From an uncultured Clostridia bacterium (GTDB lineage Bacteria > Bacillota > Clostridia > Oscillospirales > Acutalibacteraceae): 27,089 nucleotides of DNA. Numbering within the stretch: the first letter of the stretch is position 1; every line of letters starts with the position of its first letter. The notes under the pieces are model-generated. The model was not told the origin of the DNA. It saw only the letters and a program-made list of their open reading frames with translations, and did not search any database. The DNA lies in contig CALEJD010000034.1 in assembly GCA_937898195.1 (NCBI GenBank), positions 1-27,089 on the forward strand, read 5' to 3'. This document shows positions 1 to 6,353 of this stretch, in pieces. The position numbers and the translations under genes are program-made.

Positions 1-440
1 ATACCGTTATAGAGTATGAGAAGCAGGAAGGGTATAAGAATGCAGATTATGTAACCGGGAGTTGACTTTACAAAGGCAAAGAAGTTGCCGACGGCGGGCA
101 TTTGTCCGGTATATTTACCGAGCACGTACTCCGGCTCAACGGTAGCCTCATCGTTAGTATCGGAGTTAGTACCGTAGGTAACGTAGCCCTCGAACTTTCC
201 CGTCTCCTTGTTGTACTGACGCTCGCGAATCATGTGCGTTACGGTCTCGCCGTAGCTCACGCTGTTCATCGAGAGGAAGGAGATTATATCTCCCGCCTGG
301 AGCTCGTATTTTTCCCTGTCACTCAGCGACTGTGCGATAATAATATCTCCGGCGCTGAAGTGAACGTCCAAATGTGCATTCTTGTCAGACGGACTCATTG
401 AGTCGGTCTTTACAATGTAAAATCTAAAACCAAAGGCGTC
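1..440 (-). pseudogene. Signal peptidase I, SipW/ER-type, fragment lacking its N-terminus and running off the window
   Basis: The minus strand encodes the body of an ER/SipW-type signal peptidase, a membrane serine protease that removes signal peptides outside the membrane. Visible motifs in order are FGFRFYIVKTDSMSP with the catalytic Ser (TCA codon at 399-401), VTHMIRE with the catalytic His, GTNSDTND with the expected Asp, then PEYVLGKY and a hydrophobic C-terminal helix (YIICILIPFLLLILY) that reaches base 1. The usual N-terminal membrane anchor is absent: upstream of about 440 the frame enters AT-rich DNA holding a hairpin and the tRNA promoter, and meets a stop near base 500 with no convincing start. 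An internal ATG at 396-398 would begin just after the catalytic Ser and make an inactive protein. Codon use is clearly more GC-rich than elsewhere in the window. It could be a real 5' truncation, an acquired fragment or an assembly join. The family call is fairly sure; functional status is unknown. Confidence 0.65.
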
Positions 441-454
441 AGCTTTTGGTTTTA
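425..454. terminator. Perfect 10-bp hairpin at the compositional junction
   Basis: Arms TAAAACCAAA (425-434) and TTTGGTTTTA (445-454) enclose GGCGTCAGCT, which can pair further through G-C and G-T pairs. On the plus strand it is followed by a T-rich run, so it could end transcripts coming from the left. It overlaps the conserved start of the signal peptidase homology, so it may mark the junction instead. Confidence 0.45.
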
Positions 455-472
455 TTTGTCTACAAAAAATTA

Positions 473-501
473 TTGACAAATTTACGGTTTTGTGTTATCA
501 T
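473..501 (+). promoter_or_regulatory. Sigma-A promoter of tRNA-Asn
   Basis: TTGACA at 473-478 is separated by 17 bases from TATCAT at 496-501. The tRNA begins 26 bases after the -10 box, as expected for a short precursor leader. Confidence 0.75.
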
Positions 502-526
502 AATACTGTTAAAAATAATTATATAT

Positions 527-602
527 TCCTCAATAGCTCAGTCGGTAGAGCATGCGGCTGTTAACCGCAGGGTCGTTGGTTCGAGTCCAACTGGGGGAGC
601 CA
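527..602 (+). tRNA. tRNA-Asn (anticodon GTT)
   Basis: The cloverleaf is clear. The acceptor strand is at 527-533, the D arm has GCTC..GAGC, and the anticodon stem TGCGG/CCGCA (553-557/565-569) has loop CTGTTAA with anticodon GTT at 560-562. The variable loop has five bases, and the T arm is GTTGG-TTCGAGT-CCAAC (575-591). The 3' acceptor strand is 592-598, the discriminator is G599 and CCA is encoded at 600-602. The discriminator G fits tRNA-Asn. Oddities are an A532/G593 mismatch (pair 6-67) and a U-G wobble in the acceptor stem. Confidence 0.95.
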
Positions 603-604
603 GG

Positions 605-634
605 AAAAAAGCACTTCTTCGGAAGTGCTTTTTT
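605..634 (+). terminator. Rho-independent terminator of tRNA-Asn
   Basis: Stem GCACTTC-TTCG-GAAGTGC (611-628) is preceded by six A and followed by six T. The UUCG tetraloop makes it very stable. The same hairpin recurs at 1229-1251. Confidence 0.9.
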
Positions 635-637
635 CAA

Positions 638-801
638 TGAAATAAATCCTTGCGGATTTGTGAAATATCCTTTGGATATGAAATAGCTGACGCTATGAAA
701 TACGCTGCGGCGTATGAAGGATTTATTTTATTTCACATTTTGTCTTACGACAAAATATTTCATAACCGTAAGATTTTTTCATATTGCATAGCAATATTTC
801 A
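638..801. repeat. Array of short hairpins joined by TGAAAT / ATTTCA linkers
   Basis: Four TGAAAT linkers (638, 661, 679, 696) are followed by three ATTTCA linkers (730, 757, 796). Between them lie palindromes with different stems: AAATCC-TTGC-GGATTT (644-659), ATATCC-TTT-GGATAT (665-679), ATAGC-TGAC-GCTAT (683-696), ATACGC-TGCG-GCGTAT (700-715), ATTTTGTC-TTAC-GACAAAAT (737-756) and ATATTGC-ATA-GCAATAT (781-797). An imperfect one lies near 764-775. The linkers stay constant while stem sequences differ, and the two linker forms are reverse complements, so the array may also fold back on itself. It lies directly upstream of the four-helix-bundle gene. I know no named family for it. Confidence 0.85.
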
Positions 802-811
802 TTTAATATGT

Positions 812-817
812 TATACT
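812..817 (+). promoter_or_regulatory. Candidate -10 box for the four-helix-bundle gene
   Basis: TATACT lies 16 bases before the ATG at 834. No good -35 box is seen at the usual distance, because that interval falls inside the last hairpin of the array. Confidence 0.35.
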
Positions 818-833
818 TTTTATGGTGATTAAA

Positions 834-1181
834 ATGAAAGAAAATAAACTTGTAGATTTATCAATGGATTTTGCAGTTAAAATAATGAAAACCTGCGAGC
901 ATATTAAAGGGCATTATTCAACTAATAATCAACTAGAGCGTTCCGGAACAAGTATTGGTGCAAATATCCGTGAAGCTAATTATGCACAAGGTAAAAAAGA
1001 CTTTGTTTCGAAACTTCAGATAGCTTTGAAAGAATGTTATGAAACTGAATATTGGATTGAATTATTTGTCAAAGCTGATGTTTTAGATAGAGATGTTGCT
1101 AAAGATTTATACAATCAATGTGGAACAATAAGACGATTACTGATAGCTTCAATAAATACCGCAAAAGATAATATGAAATAA
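834..1181 (+). CDS. Four-helix-bundle protein (23S rRNA IVP / S23 family)
   Basis: This 115-residue, nearly all-helical protein matches the four-helix-bundle family related to proteins encoded in 23S rRNA intervening sequences and to the Avd accessory protein of diversity-generating retroelements. The family core is visible at residues 33-48 (QLERSGTSIGANIREA), followed by helices rich in Lys and Glu and by an ECYETEYWIELF segment at 68-79. The family forms oligomeric barrels with basic surfaces and may bind nucleic acid; the exact role is not established. I chose ATG 834 over an in-frame ATG at 822 because GGTG at 824-827 serves as its ribosome binding site and 822 would sit almost on the -10 box. 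The gene stands alone on the plus strand between the hairpin array and a copy of the tRNA terminator, which suggests one inserted unit. No reverse transcriptase or rRNA is nearby. Confidence 0.85.
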   Translation: MKENKLVDLSMDFAVKIMKTCEHIKGHYSTNNQLERSGTSIGANIREANYAQGKKDFVSKLQIALKECYETEYWIELFVKADVLDRDVAKDLYNQCGTIRRLLIASINTAKDNMK

Positions 1182-1228
1182 CCTGAAAAGCAGTAGTTTG
1201 ATTTTTGTTACATAAACTCAAAATAATG

Positions 1229-1251
1229 GCACTTCTTCGGAAGTGCTTTTT
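1229..1251 (+). terminator. Second copy of the tRNA-Asn terminator hairpin
   Basis: GCACTTC-TTCG-GAAGTGC followed by five T is identical over 23 bases to 611-633. It ends the transcript of the four-helix-bundle gene. Confidence 0.85.
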
Positions 1252-1278
1252 GTTTTGCTTTCTTCAATTAGATTTAAG

Positions 1279-1440
1279 CCAATGGCCTTGTGTAGTGCTG
1301 ACCCATTCGGCTGTTAACTGGTTTATAAATTTGACCGTTCAGTGAACGAATAGTCAAATTTATAAACGGGAAGAAACACAGAGTTTTGCGACCGCTACAA
1401 GGGAAGCAAGGCGACAATGTTTCTGACCGAATGGGTCGTT
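1279..1440 (+). ncRNA. Compact structured element, HEARO/omega-RNA-like candidate
   Basis: This gene-free stretch folds into nested helices. The outer stem is GACCCATTCGG (1300-1310) with CCGAATGGGTC (1427-1437). A long hairpin GTTTATAAATTTGAC (1321-1335) with GTCAAATTTATAAAC (1353-1367) carries an inner CGTTC-AGT-GAACG. AGAAACA (1372-1378) pairs with TGTTTCT (1418-1424), enclosing a short TTTTGC/GCAAGG stem. The 5' flank CCTTG..TAG (1286-1295) is complementary to CTACAAGG (1395-1402) in the innermost loop, which would make a pseudoknot. Long closing stem, side hairpin and 5' pseudoknot are the layout I associate with HEARO RNAs, the omega RNAs of IscB. No iscB follows; the next gene is an XRE regulator. 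A MITE-like DNA element is the alternative. The helices are seen; the family name is inference. Confidence 0.5.
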
Positions 1441-1505
1441 TTCATAATATTTCTAGTTAATTCTTGTTGTTTTTCAATTTCTACTTTAATTCTACATGGT
1501 TTTTA

Positions 1506-1533
1506 TTGCTATTTGTGGCATTTTTGATATAAT
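1506..1533 (+). promoter_or_regulatory. Promoter of the XRE membrane regulator
   Basis: TTGCTA at 1506-1511 is separated by 16 bases from a perfect TATAAT at 1528-1533, just upstream of the gene starting at 1551. The leader is very short, and AGGTGG at 1541-1546 is the ribosome binding site. Confidence 0.6.
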
Positions 1534-1550
1534 CTTTTCGAGGTGGTTAT

Positions 1551-2825
1551 GTGAACAACTACAAATTTGGCAACTATATCTGTAAATTAAGAGAAGAACA
1601 CAATATGACGCAAGCAGACCTTGCGAGAATGCTTGATGTTTCTGATAAAGCAGTATCTAAATGGGAAAATGGTCAGGCTTTTCCAAGAATTGATACTTTT
1701 GAAAAACTAGCTTCTGTACTGAATACAACAGTTGAAGATATTTTTTCTGCAAGCAAAGACGGTGTGACAAGGGTTTGTATTCAAAACAACTTTTGTGATA
1801 TTATGCAAATTGACATAAATGGACAGTTGCATTTTATAAGATTTGATGAGTGCAAATGGATTGAATATACGGACAATACTTTAATTGCAAAAATTACGGG
1901 TGAAATGTTAAGCGATAACACTTATTCAGGCTTTGATGAATTGGCAAAAGACACCGAAATCGGTTTGAAAGACCGCATAATGCTTAAATTTTCGAAAAAA
2001 GCATTTAAAGAAATTGAAACTTTGGTGTTACAAGCAGATTGTATTTATAAAATTACTAATGTTATGCCAGAAACATTAATCAATATAGAGCTTGACTGCT
2101 TTGATTTGGGTGATAAAGCATTAACTGATTGGGAATTTTTAATTTCATATCCTAAAGTTATTTGCGGAGAGGGTACAGATATTGAGCTTCTTAATGCAAA
2201 GGGCAAAAATAGTAAAGAAATAATAAAGAAATATAAGAAGTTAGGTTTGTGGGCAGATTTGGGACTTGGCTTTTTAGAAATGCTTCTTGCATATCCACTA
2301 CGAGGACTTTATTTCAAGCATTTATGTAAACCTCGCGTACTCAAAAAGAATATTCTTAATGCTGAACAGCATAAAACAAAAACAGAAAAACGCAATAGTG
2401 GTAAAAAATTAGGTTGTTTAAGTGGTTGTTTAGTAACCTTTATATTAATCATAGTTGGTACGTTAGCTTGTTTCTTTATGGAAAGCGTATTTTTTGTTGA
2501 CACAAATCAGCCATATTTGCTATCAATGGATTACTCTACTATTACATATTATGATGATATTTATGTAAGGATTGACAATTTGCCAGAAAATGCTTATCCG
2601 GTTGAGTTTTTTGGCGCTACTGTTTGGGAAGGAGTAAGAAGCGATGGACTTTCAAATTGGGACCAAGCGTGTGAAGATAAAAAGGTACAGCTTTTTGAAG
2701 ATGATGCGGGTAATCAATATCTTTGGCTTGTAGAAAATTACACGGATTCAAGTGTGTTTCTTGAAGATAAAGATTACGATGATTTTGACGAGCATTACGT
2801 ATATATGTTTGAAAATGATGAATAA
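1551..2825 (+). CDS. XRE-family regulator with one membrane segment and an outer C-terminal domain
   Basis: Residues 1-66 form a Cro/CI-type helix-turn-helix (LREEHNMTQADLARMLDVSD, then AVSKWENG). A middle region of about 200 residues, unknown to me, is followed by a basic stretch and one membrane helix near 288-311 (LSGCLVTFILIIVGTLACFF). The last ~110 residues are acidic and aromatic and would lie outside the cell. This suggests a one-component membrane sensor, DNA-binding inside and sensing outside, but no ligand can be named. Translation starts at GTG 1551, where the helix-turn-helix begins and AGGTGG lies a few bases upstream. The gene is monocistronic, with its own promoter and a strong terminator. 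The DNA-binding call is firm; target and signal are unknown. Confidence 0.8.
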   Translation: MNNYKFGNYICKLREEHNMTQADLARMLDVSDKAVSKWENGQAFPRIDTFEKLASVLNTTVEDIFSASKDGVTRVCIQNNFCDIMQIDINGQLHFIRFDECKWIEYTDNTLIAKITGEMLSDNTYSGFDELAKDTEIGLKDRIMLKFSKKAFKEIETLVLQADCIYKITNVMPETLINIELDCFDLGDKALTDWEFLISYPKVICGEGTDIELLNAKGKNSKEIIKKYKKLGLWADLGLGFLEMLLAYPLRGLYFKHLCKPRVLKKNILNAEQHKTKTEKRNSGKKLGCLSGCLVTFILIIVGTLACFFMESVFFVDTNQPYLLSMDYSTITYYDDIYVRIDNLPENAYPVEFFGATVWEGVRSDGLSNWDQACEDKKVQLFEDDAGNQYLWLVENYTDSSVFLEDKDYDDFDEHYVYMFENDE

Positions 2826-2828
2826 AGC

Positions 2829-2855
2829 AAAACCTATCCAATATGGATAGGTTTT
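2829..2855 (+). terminator. Terminator of the XRE membrane regulator
   Basis: AAAACCTATCC (2829-2839) pairs with GGATAGGTTTT (2845-2855) around loop AATAT, followed by T residues. It begins three bases after the stop codon. Confidence 0.85.
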
Positions 2856-2982
2856 TTGCCTATAGCACGTAAATCACCATTTCCAACATCTTTATATGTG
2901 CACAAACTTTCCCAACTTGACTAGAATAAAATGTTTTGTTAAAATGGATTTATAATTAACAGCAACAAAAGGGAGTGCTATA

Positions 2983-3783
2983 ATGGGCTTTTTAGCAGGT
3001 AAAACAGCTATTATTACCGGAGCAGGATTTGCTGCTTTATCCGATGGAAGATGTGGTTCTATCGGATATGGTATTGCTACTGCTTATGCAAAAGAAGGTG
3101 CAAACCTTGTAATTACTGGAAGAAATGTTGCAAAACTCCAGAAGGCAAAAGAAGAGTTAGAAAAACTTTATGGAATAAAGGTTTTAATTTTCTCTGCGGA
3201 TATTTCTGCAGGTGCAGACAACGAAGCAACAGCCAAGTCAGTTGTTGATGCAACTATTGCTGAATTTGGAAGAATTGATGTGCTTATCAATAATGCACAG
3301 GCATCTGCTTCGGGCGTTACAATTCAGGACCATACAACCGAACAGTTCGATTTAGCGCTTTATTCAGGACTTTATGCCACATTCTATTATATGAAAGCTT
3401 GCTATCCTTATTTGAAAGAAACAAAGGGAAGTATCATTAATTTTGCATCTGGTGCAGGATTGTTTGGCAACTACGGACAATGTGCATATGCTGCTGCAAA
3501 AGAGGGGATTCGCGGACTTTCAAGAGTTGCTGCTACCGAATGGGCAGGAGATGGAATAAACACAAATATAGTGTGTCCTCTTGCTTGGACAGCTCAACTT
3601 GAAAACTTTGAAAAAACATATCCTGATGCCTTTAAGGCTAATGTAAAAATGCCACCGGCTGGTCATTTCGGTGACCCTGAAACAGAAATTGGACGAGTTT
3701 GTGTGCAGTTAGCATCTCCTGATTTCAAATATATGAATGGTGAAACAGTTACTCTTGAAGGTGGCATGGGACTTCGCCCATAA
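2983..3783 (+). CDS. Short-chain dehydrogenase/reductase (SDR) family oxidoreductase
   Basis: This 266-residue classical-type SDR is a cytosolic NAD(P)-dependent oxidoreductase. The Rossmann glycine motif starts at TGAG (12-15) but the remaining glycines come late (GSIGYG at 25-30), so the loop is about eight residues longer than usual. NNAQ at 103-106 stands for the family NNAG. The catalytic Ser is in NFASGAG (S156), followed by YAAAK (Tyr169, Lys173), so the active site looks complete. The end GETVTLEGGMGLRP is like the common SDR ending GxxxxVDGG. ATG 2983 follows GGGAG at 2971-2975, and a TATAAT lies at 2951-2956. The gene is monocistronic. The substrate cannot be told; the long glycine loop and 266-residue size also recall 2,4-dienoyl-CoA or enoyl reductase-like SDRs. 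Confidence 0.85.
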   Translation: MGFLAGKTAIITGAGFAALSDGRCGSIGYGIATAYAKEGANLVITGRNVAKLQKAKEELEKLYGIKVLIFSADISAGADNEATAKSVVDATIAEFGRIDVLINNAQASASGVTIQDHTTEQFDLALYSGLYATFYYMKACYPYLKETKGSIINFASGAGLFGNYGQCAYAAAKEGIRGLSRVAATEWAGDGINTNIVCPLAWTAQLENFEKTYPDAFKANVKMPPAGHFGDPETEIGRVCVQLASPDFKYMNGETVTLEGGMGLRP

Positions 3784-3814
3784 TATGTATTCACAAAACA
3801 GAATATATCTTCAC

Positions 3815-3845
3815 AGAAACTCTTGATTTTCAAGGGTTTCTTTTA
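3815..3845 (+). terminator. Terminator of the SDR gene
   Basis: AGAAACTCTTG (3815-3825) pairs with CAAGGGTTTCT (3831-3841), with one T-G pair, around ATTTT. It is followed by TTTTATT. Confidence 0.75.
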
Positions 3846-3952
3846 TTATGATACGAAAAGTATCACGTTTGTTACCGTAAAATTCTTTATATTTTCTATC
3901 TTTTCTGTTAATTTGTAATTATTATATTGCAAATAGAAAGGATATAAAAAAT

Positions 3953-4621
3953 ATGAAAACAAGCGGAAAGAAAACTTTAATTACAGGCACAATTTTAATT
4001 TTTGTTTTTGCTATATGGACAATGCTTATACAAATATTAGATGTGCAAGCGGTTGGAATAAACCATACAAACTTAGGCTTTGCAACATTTAACACTTGGT
4101 TTCACTCATTGACGGGTGTAAATATGACACTTTATACTATTACTGACTGGTTGGGACTTGTGCCTTTATTTGTAGGTATGTGTTTTGCAGTTCTTGGACT
4201 TGTTCAGTTGATAAAGCGGAAAAACTTATTAAAAGTTGACTTTGATATTATCATTTTAGGCGTATATTATGTTATAGTAGTGTTGTTCTATCTTATTTTT
4301 GAGATGATTCCAATAAATTACAGACCAATTCTTATAAATGGGTTTGCAGAAGTATCTTATCCATCGTCAACAACATTGCTTGTGTTGGGTGTTATGCCAA
4401 CATTAGTTTTTCAGGCTAATAGAAGAATAAATAGTGATAAAATTAAAAAGATAATACGTGCTATTACAATTTCGTTTTCTGTATTTATGGTCGTTGGAAG
4501 ACTTGTTTCAGGTGTACATTGGATAACTGATATTGTTGGCTCAATTCTTTTGAGTATGGGATTGTTTTATGTTTATAAGGGGGTTGCGTTATGGAATTCA
4601 ATGAAAAGTTACAAGAATTAA
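3953..4621 (+). CDS. PAP2-family membrane phosphatase-like protein
   Basis: This 222-residue polytopic membrane protein has the layout of a type 2 phosphatidic acid phosphatase, which acts on lipid phosphates or pyrophosphates. I see five or six hydrophobic segments. The conserved motifs are NYRPIL (Arg124, Pro125; motif 1), SYPSSTT at 135-141 (motif 2, usually PSGH), and GRLVSGVHWITD at 182-193 (motif 3, with Arg183, His189 and Asp193). Motif 2 has Thr where the family usually has His, while the nucleophile His189 and its Asp partner are kept. AAAGGA at 3937-3942 sets the start. The last 31 bases overlap the start of an XRE membrane regulator, so the two are probably translated together. Fold and family are well supported; activity and substrate are not. 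Confidence 0.8.
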   Translation: MKTSGKKTLITGTILIFVFAIWTMLIQILDVQAVGINHTNLGFATFNTWFHSLTGVNMTLYTITDWLGLVPLFVGMCFAVLGLVQLIKRKNLLKVDFDIIILGVYYVIVVLFYLIFEMIPINYRPILINGFAEVSYPSSTTLLVLGVMPTLVFQANRRINSDKIKKIIRAITISFSVFMVVGRLVSGVHWITDIVGSILLSMGLFYVYKGVALWNSMKSYKN

Positions 4622-5208
4622 GAAAGAAAAAGGGACTCACACAAGAAGAACTAGCAGAAGCTTTATATGTATCTCGTACTGCAATTTCAAAATGGGAGTC
4701 AGGTAGGGGATATCCTAGTATAGACTCGTTAAAGGATATATCAAAATTCTTTTCAGTATCAATCGACGATTTGCTATCGGGTGAAAAACTCTTGTCGCTT
4801 GCTGAAAGAGAAAACAAGTCAAATATAAGAAATATGTGTGATTTATTGTTTGGAATTGTTGATTTATTTGCAGTAATTCTTGTTGTTCTGCCTTTATATC
4901 CAAACACCATAGACGGCTTTGTTTATTCTGTGAACTTATTAAATTATATACAAGTGTCAGAATTTAACAAGCTGGTTTATTGGATTATATTTATTTTGCT
5001 TATGATTATCGGGATTTTAAAAGTGATAATCACAAGAATAAAAGCAGAAAAGAGCAATAAAATTCTCATAGAAGTGTCGATAGCAATCAGCATTTTGACG
5101 GTGTTGTTTCTTGCTATTACAAGAGAAGCATATGCTGTGGTTGTAGCGTTTTTATTGTTGCTTGTAAAAGGAATATTGCTTTTGAAATATGTAAAAAACA
5201 GCAAATAA
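4591..5208 (+). CDS. XRE-family regulator with C-terminal membrane helices
   Basis: Residues 1-64 are a typical Cro/CI helix-turn-helix (LRKKKGLTQEELAEALYVSR, AISKWESGRGYPS). The remaining ~120 residues hold about four hydrophobic helices, with segments near 88-108, 129-150, 161-178 and 181-200. Such membrane-tethered XRE proteins are common in Firmicutes and often act with a membrane partner encoded next door. Here the ATG lies inside the end of the PAP2-like gene in another frame, with a GGGGG ribosome binding site at 4578-4582, so the pair is likely one operon and one functional unit. The target is unknown. The DNA-binding domain resembles those of the gene at 1551 and of the serine dehydratase at 9068. 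Confidence 0.85.
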   Translation: MEFNEKLQELRKKKGLTQEELAEALYVSRTAISKWESGRGYPSIDSLKDISKFFSVSIDDLLSGEKLLSLAERENKSNIRNMCDLLFGIVDLFAVILVVLPLYPNTIDGFVYSVNLLNYIQVSEFNKLVYWIIFILLMIIGILKVIITRIKAEKSNKILIEVSIAISILTVLFLAITREAYAVVVAFLLLLVKGILLLKYVKNSK

Positions 5209-5297
5209 AGTGGATAAATCCTAATTTGTCAAATTCGTTATTTGCGAATCATTGAATTTTGCATTGCTTTATGATAAACTTTTCTTGGGTGATTTGA

Positions 5298-6230
5298 ATG
5301 GATAAAAAAGTTTATATTCGTGGCAAGTTGGGTCAATATTGGTATAATTTTACTGAAGCACTTGTGTATGCTCTTACTGTGCGTCCTTGTCCTGAAAACT
5401 TAGATTATAAAATTCAAATCTATGATGAGGGAAAACAGAATAAAATCTATACATATTGTCGCAAAGATTTAAAGAGTGAGAAAAAGCCACTTTTTATTTA
5501 TATTCACGGTGGTGGTTGGGTTTCAGGTATTACACCAATGCGAAACCGATATATTGCAAATTGGGCAGAAAAAGGATTTTTTACTGCTTCAATTGGTTAT
5601 ACTTGGGCACCTGATAAGGTTTATCCGGCTCAGCTTTTTGAAGTTTTTAAGGCACTTGACCAAATTTTAGATACGGCGGAAGAGAAAAACTTTGACCCCC
5701 AGAACATTGTAATCGCAGGGGAGAGTGCAGGGGGATATTATATCTCTTATGTGGCAAATTGTTTTAATGATAAATCTGTTCTTGATGGTCTTGGTATTGA
5801 CTTCAAACACTTTGGCAAGGCGAAAATCAAAGCGCTTGTATCAATTTGTGGTTGCTATGATTTACAAAGATTAACTAATCCAGATAAAGAACAATCAGAA
5901 TTTCCAGATATGAAAATGATGGTACCTACATTCATAGGTAAAAATCTTGAAGACACAAGAGCATATCTCAAAACTGACGATGCAAAATATTGCTCACCAA
6001 AGTTTAGTGATAAATTCCCACCAACCTATGCTGTTTGGTCAACAAATGATAAATTGAGATTTGAAACATTTGATTTGTGCGCAGAGTTAGATAAACTTGG
6101 CGTTCCCAATAAACAGTTTAAAGCAGACGGAATAATCGGTAACCACGCGTGGGCAATTATGCCAATATTCAAAAAGAGCAGAATTTGTTTTGAAGATGCT
6201 TATGAGTTTGTTAAAAAGTATATAAAATAA
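5298..6230 (+). CDS. Alpha/beta hydrolase (HSL-like esterase family)
   Basis: This 310-residue cytosolic hydrolase belongs to the carboxylesterase/hormone-sensitive-lipase-like group. The oxyanion-hole motif HGGGW starts at His70, the nucleophile elbow GESAGGYY has Ser143, and the acid and base of the triad are probably Asp251 (STNDK) and His283 (GNHAW). All expected catalytic parts are present, so it should hydrolyse small esters or acylated sugars, but the substrate cannot be read. There is no signal peptide. ATG 5298 follows a weak GGGTGA. The gene is monocistronic, with a strong terminator directly after the stop. The 5209-5297 gap upstream shows only an AT-rich presumed promoter. Confidence 0.85.
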   Translation: MDKKVYIRGKLGQYWYNFTEALVYALTVRPCPENLDYKIQIYDEGKQNKIYTYCRKDLKSEKKPLFIYIHGGGWVSGITPMRNRYIANWAEKGFFTASIGYTWAPDKVYPAQLFEVFKALDQILDTAEEKNFDPQNIVIAGESAGGYYISYVANCFNDKSVLDGLGIDFKHFGKAKIKALVSICGCYDLQRLTNPDKEQSEFPDMKMMVPTFIGKNLEDTRAYLKTDDAKYCSPKFSDKFPPTYAVWSTNDKLRFETFDLCAELDKLGVPNKQFKADGIIGNHAWAIMPIFKKSRICFEDAYEFVKKYIK

Positions 6231-6234
6231 ACAA

Positions 6235-6262
6235 AAAGAGTGATAAAAATCACTCTTTATTT
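6235..6262 (+). terminator. Terminator of the alpha/beta hydrolase gene
   Basis: AAAGAGTGAT (6235-6244) pairs with ATCACTCTTT (6249-6258) around a short A-rich loop, followed by ATTTTTT. Confidence 0.85.
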
Positions 6263-6287
6263 TTTCGGCAAAACTTACAAATAGTTA

Positions 6288-6316
6288 TTGACTACGTTGT
6301 ATAAAAGTGCTAATAT
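6288..6316 (+). promoter_or_regulatory. Promoter of the SulP transporter gene
   Basis: TTGACT at 6288-6293, 17 bases, then TAATAT at 6311-6316. The start codon is 38 bases downstream. Confidence 0.7.
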
Positions 6317-6353
6317 TTTATCCGTCATAAAATGATAATGCGGATGTGAAAAT

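Noticed and set aside
102..401. A 99-residue plus-strand ORF
   Set aside because: It is the antisense of the signal peptidase frame, whose conserved motifs show the minus strand is coding.
638..801. The linker-hairpin array as a CRISPR array
   Set aside because: The units are only 17-30 bases, the constant part is six bases, and the variable parts are palindromes, unlike CRISPR repeats and spacers. No cas gene is present.
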